A stretch of DNA of 8,262 nt from JBOGZI01 sp050697275 (GTDB lineage: Bacteria; Actinomycetota; Thermoleophilia; Solirubrobacterales; 70-9): contig JBOGZI010000130.1 in the NCBI GenBank assembly GCA_050697275.1, positions 1 through 8,262 on the forward strand. The letters are read 5' to 3'. A program made the translations under genes and the position numbers. This document shows positions 1 to 5,302 of this stretch, piece by piece. The notes beneath the pieces are model-generated. The model saw nothing but the letters and a program-made list of their open reading frames with translations. It was not told the DNA's origin and made no database searches. Numbering within the stretch: position 1 is the stretch's first letter; each line of letters begins with the position of its first letter.

Positions 1-1113
1 GCCCCGAAGCCCGGGGCCCCCGAGCCCCCCGCGCCCGAGAGCGGGAGCAATCACGTCGAGGCGCAGCTCGCGGTGGCCAGCACGCTCGCCACGGCGGGGA
101 GCGTCGACGAGGCGATCCCCGCGGTGCTGGCGGCGATCGCGCAGGGCTTCGGCTGGGCCGAGGGGGGCTGCTGGATCGCGGACCCGGACGAGCCGCATCC
201 CGACCCCGCCGAGCGCGAGGGCACCGTCGCGATGCCGCTGGTCAGCGAGGGCGGCACGATCGGGATGATCGAGTTCCTGGCGCCACAGGGGACCAACGGG
301 GACCGCGCGCTGGGGCCGACCCTCGAGGCGATCGCCTCCCAGGTGGCCCAGTTCGTCGCCCGCCGGCGGGCCGAGGCCGAGGTCGAGAAGCTCAAGGACG
401 AGTTCTTCGGCCTCGTCTCCCATGAGCTCCGCACCCCGCTCACCTCGATCATCGGCTACACCGAGATGCTCGCCAAGGTCGACGGCGAGCGGCTCTCCGA
501 GCGCGGGCACGGCTTCATCGACGTGATCCGCCGCAACGCGAGACGAGAGATGCGGCTGGTGGGAGACCTGCTGGTGCTCGTCCGGATCCAGGCCGGCACC
601 TTCGAGATCGAGCCGGGCACGGTCGATCTGGGCGAGATCGTCGGGCAGTCGGTCGAGGCCGCCCGCCCGGCGGCCGAGAAGGCGGGGCTCGAGCTCGGCC
701 TCGAGGCGGCCCGCGCGAAGCCCTGCGCCGGCGACGCCGAGCGGCTCTCCCAGGCCTTCGACAACCTGCTCACCAACGCGATCAAGTTCACCCCGGAGGG
801 CGGCAGGGTCGACGTCCGGATGCGGGCGGACGACCTGACCGCGGTGATCGAGGTCGCCGACACCGGCGTCGGGATCCCGGCCAAGGACCACGACCGCCTC
901 TTCGACCGCCTCTACCGCGCCTCCTCGGCGACCGAGGAGCACGTCCCCGGGACCGGGCTCGGGCTGACCATCGTCAAGGCGATCGTCGAGGCCCACGACG
1001 GCACGATCGAGGTCGAGAGCGAGGAGCATCAGGGCTCCACCTTCCGGGTGGAGCTGCCGCTGCGGCCGCTCGACCACACCGGTAGCCAGGGAAACGGAGC
1101 CGTGAAGCGATGA
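1..1113 (+). CDS. Histidine kinase, GAF-HisKA-HATPase (5' partial)
   Basis: Sensor histidine kinase: it autophosphorylates a His and passes the phosphate to a receiver Asp. The frame is open from base 1, and a GAF-like domain already begins before the first GTG (base 73). That GTG has no ribosome binding site, so the true start lies upstream and this is a partial gene. Counting the first codon as residue 1: a Pro-rich linker (about 1-18), GAF-like domain (about 20-118), helical linker with the HisKA H-box SHELRTP (H141), then HATPase_c with N-box DNLLTNAIK (N255, N259), G1 box DTGVGIP (D287) and G2 box GTGLGL (317-322). All catalytic motifs are intact. No membrane segment is visible, so it may be cytosolic or have sensory domains upstream. 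The stop overlaps the next receiver gene as ATGA, implying translational coupling and a shared pathway. The ligand of the GAF domain cannot be read from sequence. Confidence 0.95.
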   Translation, partial: APKPGAPEPPAPESGSNHVEAQLAVASTLATAGSVDEAIPAVLAAIAQGFGWAEGGCWIADPDEPHPDPAEREGTVAMPLVSEGGTIGMIEFLAPQGTNGDRALGPTLEAIASQVAQFVARRRAEAEVEKLKDEFFGLVSHELRTPLTSIIGYTEMLAKVDGERLSERGHGFIDVIRRNARREMRLVGDLLVLVRIQAGTFEIEPGTVDLGEIVGQSVEAARPAAEKAGLELGLEAARAKPCAGDAERLSQAFDNLLTNAIKFTPEGGRVDVRMRADDLTAVIEVADTGVGIPAKDHDRLFDRLYRASSATEEHVPGTGLGLTIVKAIVEAHDGTIEVESEEHQGSTFRVELPLRPLDHTGSQGNGAVKR

Positions 1114-1526
1114 CGGTCGCCGGGCGAGAGCGAAGCCGGGTGCTGGTCGCCGACGACGACGAGGACCTGCTCGAGCTGGCCTGCATGCAGCTCGAGGACG
1201 CCGGCTACGAGGTCGAGCGCGCCCACGACGGCTCCGAGGCGCTTCGCCTCGCCCGGGAGAGCGGTCCCGACCTCTGCGTCTTCGACGTGCACATGCCCGG
1301 CCTCACCGGCCACGAGGTGCTGCGCGAGCTGCGAAGCGACCCGGACACGAAGCGGATCCCGGTGATCCTCGCCACCGCGACGCTGCACGAGCGGGCGCTG
1401 TGGCGGGCCGGGCCGCGGCCCGATGACTGCCTGCGCAAGTCCCGGGAGATCCTGGAGCTCGGCGCCAGGGTGGGCGCCGTGCTGGAGCGACGGTCAGGGA
1501 AGGGTGATCATGAGGGACGGGCCTGA
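1110..1526 (+). CDS. Single-domain response regulator (receiver only)
   Basis: CheY-like receiver of 138 residues, presumably phosphorylated by the kinase it overlaps by 4 bp. Visible active-site residues are the acidic pair D15/D16 (VADDDED), phosphoacceptor D59 (FDVHMPG), T89 on the beta4 strand and K110. The usual Lys-Pro after beta5 is Lys-Ser here (LRKSRE), and the beta4-to-beta5 segment (about 90-108) is shorter and Arg/Pro-rich compared with a standard AGADDYLxKPF region, so the output face is divergent. There is no output domain, so it is likely a phosphorelay intermediate or acts by protein contact. A GGAG lies 10 nt before the ATG; coupling to the upstream stop probably drives initiation. 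Its final 17 bp overlap the start of the next receiver gene. The receiver call is firm; partner and output are inferred. Confidence 0.93.
   Translation: MTVAGRERSRVLVADDDEDLLELACMQLEDAGYEVERAHDGSEALRLARESGPDLCVFDVHMPGLTGHEVLRELRSDPDTKRIPVILATATLHERALWRAGPRPDDCLRKSREILELGARVGAVLERRSGKGDHEGRA
1496..1504 (+). promoter_or_regulatory. Ribosome binding site deciding the start at 1510
   Basis: AGGGAAGGG lies inside the end of the preceding receiver gene, 5 nt before ATG 1510. It supports that start over the in-frame ATG at 1423 and over GTG 1504, which overlaps it. Confidence 0.6.
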
Positions 1527-2304
1527 GTCCAGCTGTCCCCTCGTCCTCGTCGCCGACGACGAGCAGGACATCCTCGAGCTGATCCGGATGGTGCTCGAGG
1601 AGGAGGGCTACGAGGTGATCGCCGTCAGCGACGGGGTCGAGGCGCTGCGCACCGCCAACCAGCGCCGGCCCGACCTCTGCGTGCTCGACGTGATGATGCC
1701 GGGGGTGGACGGCTACGACGTCACCCGCGTCCTGAAGCGCGACGAGGAGCTGCGCCGGATCCCGGTGGTGCTGCTCACCGCGCGCACCGAGCCGGAGAAC
1801 GTCGCCCGCGGCCGCGAGGCGGGAGCCGACGAGTACCTGTCCAAGCCCTTCCTGCCCGAGGAGCTGCAGCAGGCGGTGCGCTCCGTGCTCAGCGAGTCCG
1901 CCTCCGCCAACGGCCGCTCGGAGGAGCACGAGCCGGGGGTCGCGGTCGAGCCGGAGATCCCGCTGGAGCCCGAGCCGGCTCCCCCGCAGCCCGCCGGCGG
2001 CGTCGTGCTGCTGGCCGGCGCCAACGAGTACCTGCTGAACGCCGCCCGCTACCGACTCGAGCTGGGCGGCTACGAGGTGGCGGTGACGGCCAGCGCCGAG
2101 CGCGGTCTGGAGCTGGCCGCGGAGCTCGTCCCCGACGTCTTCGTGGTGGACGCCGCCTCCGGCCAGGTCGATCCCGACTCGGTCGCCAAGCTGCTGCAGG
2201 CGCGGGCCACCGGCTCGATCCCGGTGCTCCCCCTCGCCAACGGCGGCCCCTTCGATCCGCAGGAGCTCTTCATCCGGGTTGAGGCCGCCCTGGGCCGCGC
2301 CTGA
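1510..2304 (+). CDS. Tandem receiver protein: active REC plus degenerate REC
   Basis: A 264-residue protein with two CheY-like domains. The chosen ATG at 1510 has AGGGAAGGG at 1496-1504, 5 nt upstream, and the receiver fold begins at residue 11. An in-frame ATG at 1423 would add 29 residues of non-receiver sequence that shadow the previous gene. REC1 (about 10-128) is complete: D16/D17, phosphoacceptor D60 (LDVMMPG), T90 and K112-P113 (YLSKPF). An acidic Pro/Glu linker (about 134-163) leads to REC2 (about 165-262), which keeps the fold pattern and an Asp at the phosphoacceptor site (D214) but has AGANE instead of the acidic pair, Ala (A243) at the Thr/Ser position and no beta5 Lys. REC2 is therefore probably a pseudo-receiver. 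No DNA-binding domain is present. It overlaps the preceding gene by 17 bp, so all three signalling genes form one operon. Likely role: relay or scaffold downstream of the kinase (inference). Confidence 0.93.
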   Translation: MRDGPESSCPLVLVADDEQDILELIRMVLEEEGYEVIAVSDGVEALRTANQRRPDLCVLDVMMPGVDGYDVTRVLKRDEELRRIPVVLLTARTEPENVARGREAGADEYLSKPFLPEELQQAVRSVLSESASANGRSEEHEPGVAVEPEIPLEPEPAPPQPAGGVVLLAGANEYLLNAARYRLELGGYEVAVTASAERGLELAAELVPDVFVVDAASGQVDPDSVAKLLQARATGSIPVLPLANGGPFDPQELFIRVEAALGRA

Positions 2305-2311
2305 GCGCGGC

Positions 2312-2317
2312 TAGGAT
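2312..2317 (+). promoter_or_regulatory. Candidate -10 box (TAGGAT) for a leaderless start at 2324
   Basis: TAGGAT fits a TANNNT -10 element and ends 6 nt before ATG 2324, so transcription would begin at or next to the start codon. The same spacing occurs before the genes at 3515 and 6295. No convincing -35 box is seen. AGGA within this box could alternatively serve as a ribosome binding site with 7-nt spacing, so the two readings compete. Confidence 0.4.
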
Positions 2318-2323
2318 CGCCGG

Positions 2324-3451
2324 ATGGCGGGGAGGCGGAATCGCGGGAACGCTCGGACACGGGCGGAGAGACAGACAGCTTCCGCGAGTGGCCGCGGACC
2401 GGCGCGATTGGGGCCGATCATCCTCGCCGCGGTCCTCGCCGCCGCGCTCGGCGCCGGCGGGCTGGCGGTCGCCAAGAAGAAGCGGGGCGGCAAGCTCCCG
2501 CGCGGGCCCTATCCGAGCCTCGGCTCCTGCCCGGTCTTCCCGAAGGCGAGCGTCGGGCCCGCCGCCCACTCGGTCGGCGACCAGTCCGCCTGGAACCAGG
2601 ACATCTCCCAGGCGCCACTCGACCCCAACTCGGCCAACTACATCGCCCACATCCTCGCCCACGGCGGCGATGACACCCACCCGGACTGGGGCTACCAGCG
2701 CAAGTACGGCTTCCCCTACGCGGTGGTCGGTCGCAGGCAGCGACCGGTCAAGGTCAACTTCACCGCCTACGGCGACGAGTCGGACAAGGGCCGCTACCGG
2801 GTGCCGGCCAAGGCGATGGTCGAGGGCGGCCAAGCCTCCGACGGCGACCGCCACGTGCTCGCGGTCGACCGCAGGCGCTGCCGGCTCTACGAGCTCTACC
2901 GCGCCTTCTTCATCAACACAAAACGGGTTGCCCCTCGGCTTCGCCTGCGGGGCACCCTCGCATCAAAGCCCCACTGGAACGCCGACTCGGGCGTGATCTG
3001 GAACCTGCGCTCCGCGGCGCTCCGCCCGGACGGCTGGACCTCGGCCGACGCCGCCGGGCTGCCGATCTTCCCGGGGCTGGTCCGCTTCGACGAGGCCGCC
3101 TCGGGCCAGATCAACCACGCACTGCGGATCACGGTGAGCGAGACCCAGGACGCCTGGATCCACCCCGCCACCCACTGCGCGGGCGCCAGCAGCGACCCGA
3201 ACGCCCCGCCGATGGGCCTGCGCCTGCGGCTGCGCGCGGACTACGAGATCTCCGGCTTCAACCCGCACGCGCGGGCGATCGCCACGGCGCTGAAGCGCTA
3301 CGGCGCCTTGATCGCCGACAACGGCTCGAACTTCTACATCTCCGGCGTCTCGGACCGCCGCTGGACCGACGCGATCATCGAGCCGCTCCGCCACATCCCC
3401 GGCTCGGCCTTCGAGGTCGTCCAGTCGGCCTCGCCGATCCATCGTTGCTGA
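2324..3451 (+). CDS. Uncharacterised exported protein, N-terminal membrane anchor
   Basis: A 375-residue protein of no known function. It has a basic N-terminus (about 1-28), one hydrophobic helix (about 29-50), then KKKRGGK and a long soluble region that is probably outside the membrane. There is no lipobox, so it is a signal-anchor or an uncleaved or cleaved signal. The soluble part has conspicuous motifs that I recall from related uncharacterised actinobacterial proteins: SAWNQDIS, DDTHPDWG, FTAYGDESDKG, GDRHVLAVD, RLYELY, WNADSGVIWNLRS, GWTSADAAGLPI, PGLVRFDE, NAPPMGLRLRL and IADNGSNFYISG. Conserved Asp, His and Trp suggest a defined fold, possibly carbohydrate- or wall-related, but no catalytic assignment is justified. 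Residues about 198-216, between RLYELY and WNADSG, look like an in-frame insert encoded by a palindrome (see repeat entry). It starts 19 bp after the receiver operon but has its own candidate promoter. Confidence 0.88.
   Translation: MAGRRNRGNARTRAERQTASASGRGPARLGPIILAAVLAAALGAGGLAVAKKKRGGKLPRGPYPSLGSCPVFPKASVGPAAHSVGDQSAWNQDISQAPLDPNSANYIAHILAHGGDDTHPDWGYQRKYGFPYAVVGRRQRPVKVNFTAYGDESDKGRYRVPAKAMVEGGQASDGDRHVLAVDRRRCRLYELYRAFFINTKRVAPRLRLRGTLASKPHWNADSGVIWNLRSAALRPDGWTSADAAGLPIFPGLVRFDEAASGQINHALRITVSETQDAWIHPATHCAGASSDPNAPPMGLRLRLRADYEISGFNPHARAIATALKRYGALIADNGSNFYISGVSDRRWTDAIIEPLRHIPGSAFEVVQSASPIHRC
2911..2966. repeat. Palindromic in-frame insert flanked by CATCAA direct repeats
   Basis: GGGTTGCCCC (2925-2934) pairs with GGGGCACCC (2949-2957) with one bulged T. 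The intervening loop contains a second short stem, GGC-TTC-GCC (2937-2945). Copies of CATCAA at 2911-2916 and 2961-2966 bracket the structure, like a target-site duplication. The encoded stretch, about residues 198-216 of the exported protein and rich in Arg and Leu, interrupts otherwise coherent sequence. On the - strand the hairpin is followed by GTTTTGTGTT, resembling an intrinsic terminator, although no - strand gene is nearby. It may be a REP-like or palindromic-element insertion; chance is not excluded. Confidence 0.45.
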
Positions 3452-3462
3452 GTGGGCACGCA

Positions 3463-3477
3463 CCCGTGACGAACGGG
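3463..3477 (+). terminator. Weak hairpin after the exported-protein gene
   Basis: CCCGT (3463-3467) and ACGGG (3473-3477) form a 5-bp stem with a 5-nt loop, 12 nt after the stop at 3451. There is no T-run behind it, so an intrinsic terminator is only possible. Confidence 0.2.
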
Positions 3478-3502
3478 CCTGGCTTCCCCAGAGGTCGGGG
3501 TC

Positions 3503-3508
3503 TACTCT
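3503..3508 (+). promoter_or_regulatory. Candidate -10 box (TACTCT) for a leaderless start at 3515
   Basis: TACTCT ends exactly 6 nt before ATG 3515. There is no Shine-Dalgarno sequence between it and the start codon, which favours a leaderless transcript. No clear -35 element. Confidence 0.45.
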
Positions 3509-3514
3509 TGCCGC

Positions 3515-3724
3515 ATGGAGCGGTCGGTGTGGACAGACGAGCGCCTCGGTGATCGGTTCGACACGATCGACCGGCGGTTCGACCAGGTGGACCGCGAGCT
3601 CGCCGATCTCCGCTCGGAGATGCGCGAGGGCTTCAGCGATCAACGCTCCCTGATGATCCGTCTTCAGCTCGGAACGTTTGTCCCGGTGCTCGCGCTGATC
3701 GCGGCCCTGGTCGCCCGCGGCTGA
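3515..3724 (+). CDS. Small coiled-coil protein with C-terminal membrane helix
   Basis: A 69-residue protein. Residues about 10-40 are highly charged with hydrophobic residues at regular heptad-like spacing (F15, I18, F22, V25, L29, L32, M36, F40), a coiled-coil pattern. Residues about 52-67 form one hydrophobic helix, followed only by Arg-Gly, so it would be tail-anchored with the coiled coil in the cytoplasm. The layout resembles small haemolysin XhlA-like and other coiled-coil/membrane-helix proteins, but I do not recognise a named family. Codon use matches its neighbours, and the TACTCT box 6 nt upstream supports this start. It stands alone between an exported-protein gene and a convergent desaturase. 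Function unknown; oligomerisation at the membrane is a reasonable inference. Confidence 0.75.
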   Translation: MERSVWTDERLGDRFDTIDRRFDQVDRELADLRSEMREGFSDQRSLMIRLQLGTFVPVLALIAALVARG

Positions 3725-3775
3725 CCGCCGCGCGATAGCGCCCGATATCCGGCCCGGACAGGGCGGGCGGGCGGC

Positions 3776-4756
3776 CTAGGCGGCGGCCTTGGCGGCCTGG
3801 TGCTCGGGCGGGATGCGGACGACGTCCCAGGCCAGGTCGGCCTTCTCGAGCAGCCAGATCACCGCGGCGGAGGGGTCGGGCTGGAGGCGGCGCAGGCCGT
3901 GCACCGCGGAGGTGGGAAAGGCGTGGTGGTTGTTGTGCCAGGCCTCGCCGAAGGTCGGCAGCGCCAGCAGGCCGAAGTTGCGCGACTCGTCACCGGTCTC
4001 GAAGGGCCGCCGCCCGAACATGTGGCAGATCGAGTTGATGCTGTAGGTGACGTGGTGAAGGACGAAGATCCGCACCGCGCCGCCCCAGAGCAGCCCGGTG
4101 AGCCCGGCGACGATCGTCCCCCCGATCGCGACCCCGAGCCCGAAGGGAATCGCCAACCCCACCGCCGCCCAGAGCACGAAGGTGCGGTCGATGAAGCGGA
4201 CCACCGGGTCCTTGAGCAGGTCGGGGGCGAAGCGCTGCTTGGAGCCGCGCTGGGTGTGGAGGAAGAGCCAGCCGAGGTGGGCGTGGAAGAACCCCTTCAG
4301 CTGGGCCAGGGCGCCCTCGCCGTGACCGACGTGGGGGCTGTGCGGATCGCCGTGCTCATCGGAGAAGGCGTGATGCTTGCGGTGGTCGGCGACCCAGGAG
4401 ATCACCGGCCCCTCGATCGCGGCCGACCCGAGCGCTCCGAACAGCGCCCGGACCGCGGCGTAAGTCTTGAAGCTGCGATGGGTGAAGAGCCGGTGGAAGC
4501 CGACCGTGATCCCGAACCCGGTCGGCACATAGACGAGCGCGAAGACGAGCAGGTCGTGCCAGTGCAGCGCCTTGTTCCAGACCTGCCAGGCCGCGAGGCC
4601 GAGCAGCAGGAAGGGGACGACCGTGAGCAGCCCGGTGATGATCCGGTCGCGCGTCTCGTGCTGCACCGGCTGGATGTCCGACCGCTGCGGCCGCCCCGCG
4701 CTGGCCATTGTCCGCTCCGATCCGCCGGCGCTCACCTTCGTCTGCTCGTTTCCCAT
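3776..4756 (-). CDS. Membrane fatty acid (delta-9 type) desaturase
   Basis: An integral membrane di-iron desaturase of 326 residues, expected to introduce a cis double bond into acyl chains (acyl-CoA or acyl-lipid) using O2 and an external electron donor. The three histidine boxes are intact: HRLFTH (88-93), HRKHH (125-129) and HNNHH (274-278). The family's extra NSICH element (N241, H245) is also present. Hydrophobic segments at about 40-60, 69-87, 104-120 and 193-235 match the four-helix topology. There is no fused cytochrome b5 or ferredoxin domain, so a separate reductase chain is needed. The N-terminal 30 residues are polar and not conserved. ATG 4756 is preceded by GGAAAGGA (4 nt spacing); M17 is an alternative start. 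It is divergent from a cold-shock gene, consistent with a role in membrane fluidity at low temperature. Substrate and exact regiochemistry are inferred from the family. Confidence 0.95.
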   Translation of the reverse strand: MGNEQTKVSAGGSERTMASAGRPQRSDIQPVQHETRDRIITGLLTVVPFLLLGLAAWQVWNKALHWHDLLVFALVYVPTGFGITVGFHRLFTHRSFKTYAAVRALFGALGSAAIEGPVISWVADHRKHHAFSDEHGDPHSPHVGHGEGALAQLKGFFHAHLGWLFLHTQRGSKQRFAPDLLKDPVVRFIDRTFVLWAAVGLAIPFGLGVAIGGTIVAGLTGLLWGGAVRIFVLHHVTYSINSICHMFGRRPFETGDESRNFGLLALPTFGEAWHNNHHAFPTSAVHGLRRLQPDPSAAVIWLLEKADLAWDVVRIPPEHQAAKAAA

Positions 4757-4811
4757 TAGGTCCTTTCCGATGCCGCTCCGGGGCTCCCGTCTCGGCTCGA
4801 GTCCCCGCGCG

Positions 4812-4817
4812 ACCCTA
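4812..4817 (-). promoter_or_regulatory. Candidate -10 box (TAGGGT) for the desaturase
   Basis: Read on the - strand, GGTAGGGTCGCGCGGGG occurs about 55 nt before the desaturase ATG. It closely resembles the GGTAGGGTCGCGGGG directly before the aldo-keto reductase start at 6295. It would give a leader of roughly 50 nt containing the ribosome binding site. No well-spaced -35 box was found. Confidence 0.35.
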
Positions 4818-4883
4818 CCATCGAAAACGGGACCATGGCACCAACCTCGTCCGCGCCCCGCTGCCCCCGGCCGCCGACGCTGC

Positions 4884-4889
4884 TACGGT
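4884..4889 (+). promoter_or_regulatory. Candidate -10 box (TACGGT) for the cold-shock gene
   Basis: TACGGT fits a TANNNT -10 element about 110 bases before the csp ATG. Starting there would produce a leader of about 100 nt, the long structured type typical of cold-shock mRNAs. No recognisable -35 sequence, so other start points remain possible. Confidence 0.3.
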
Positions 4890-4901
4890 GCGCGACGTAA
4901 G

Positions 4902-4917
4902 GCCGGTCGATACCGGC
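4902..4917. promoter_or_regulatory. Perfect inverted repeat upstream of csp
   Basis: GCCGGT-CGAT-ACCGGC: 6-bp arms with a 4-nt centre. It could be a hairpin near the 5' end of the csp leader or an operator between the divergent genes. Confidence 0.4.
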
Positions 4918-4948
4918 AAAGTTGTGCATAGCGCTCCGGGGTCGTTGC

Positions 4949-4997
4949 TCACTCGCATCCTCCGCGTTCGCAGCACAAACACGTAGGAGGAGAGTGA
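4949..4997 (+). promoter_or_regulatory. Hairpin that would sequester the csp ribosome binding site
   Basis: TCACTC (4949-4954) and TCCTCC (4958-4963) are exactly complementary to GAGTGA (4992-4997) and GGAGGA (4986-4991). The stem has 12 pairs in all, with one 3-nt bulge (GCA) and a 22-nt loop. The stem contains the whole Shine-Dalgarno sequence and ends at the base before ATG 4998. Such pairing would block ribosome entry until the structure is remodelled, as in temperature-responsive csp leaders. A weaker competing hairpin is possible using CGC/GCG (4954-4956 with 4964-4966) and TGCT/AGCA (4946-4949 with 4972-4975). Structure is seen; regulation is inferred. Confidence 0.5.
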
Positions 4998-5204
4998 ATG
5001 CCTACAGGAACCGTGAAGTGGTTCAGCAACGACAAGGGCTACGGCTTCATCACGCCCGACGACGGCTCGGACGACGTGTTCGTCCACTTCAGCTCGATCG
5101 AGGGCGAGGGCTTCAAGTCGCTCGACGAGGGAGCCAAGGTCGAGTTCGAGGTCGAGGCCGGCCCCAAGGGCCCGGCTGCGACCGGCGTCAAGATCGCGGC
5201 TTAA
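4998..5204 (+). CDS. csp: Cold-shock protein (CspA family)
   Basis: A single cold-shock domain of 68 residues that binds single-stranded nucleic acid as an RNA chaperone or antiterminator in the cytoplasm. The RNA-binding motifs are intact: KGYGFI (RNP1, 13-18) and VFVHF (RNP2, 27-31), along with W8 and F9 in the start motif GTVKWFS. Length is normal for bacterial Csp proteins. ATG 4998 follows a strong AGGAGG. That site lies inside a predicted hairpin, and the leader appears long, both pointing to post-transcriptional control. A strong terminator follows 36 nt after the stop, so it is monocistronic. It is divergent from a fatty-acid desaturase, another cold-response function. Which paralogue this is, and whether it is cold-induced, cannot be read from sequence. 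Confidence 0.97.
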   Translation: MPTGTVKWFSNDKGYGFITPDDGSDDVFVHFSSIEGEGFKSLDEGAKVEFEVEAGPKGPAATGVKIAA

Positions 5205-5240
5205 ACTCGCTCGAGCCACCAGGAGCCACAAGGCTTCACG

Positions 5241-5272
5241 AAAGGGCCCTCTTCGGAGGGCCCTTTCCTTTG
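5241..5272 (+). terminator. Intrinsic terminator of csp with TTCG loop
   Basis: A perfect 11-bp stem, AAAGGGCCCTC (5241-5251) with GAGGGCCCTTT (5256-5266), is closed by a TTCG tetraloop and followed by CCTTTG. It lies between csp and the convergent aldo-keto reductase. The T-rich side favours the + strand. Confidence 0.85.
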
Positions 5273-5302
5273 CGCCGACGGCCGCCCGGACCGACCGGCC
5301 CC

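Noticed and set aside
73..75. GTG as start of the histidine kinase
   Set aside because: The GAF-like domain begins before it, no ribosome binding site precedes it, and the frame is open to base 1.
1423..1509. Upstream ATG 1423 as start of the tandem receiver protein
   Set aside because: The added 29 residues are out-of-frame shadow of the preceding gene, and ATG 1510 has a good ribosome binding site and begins just before the receiver fold.
1303..1929. - strand open frame (208 codons) opposite the two receiver genes
   Set aside because: His/Leu/Val/Gly-rich mirror of receiver codons; both receivers on the + strand have conserved active sites.
3725..3775. Possible bidirectional terminator between the convergent 69-residue gene and the desaturase
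   Set aside because: Only short GC stems (such as TCCGG-C-CCGGA) without usable loops or T-runs.
3800..4759. Long + strand open frame (319 codons) opposite the desaturase
   Set aside because: It is the antisense shadow of a desaturase with intact histidine boxes. Its composition (Glu, Gly, Arg, Pro-rich) is what GC-rich antisense frames give, with no domain pattern.
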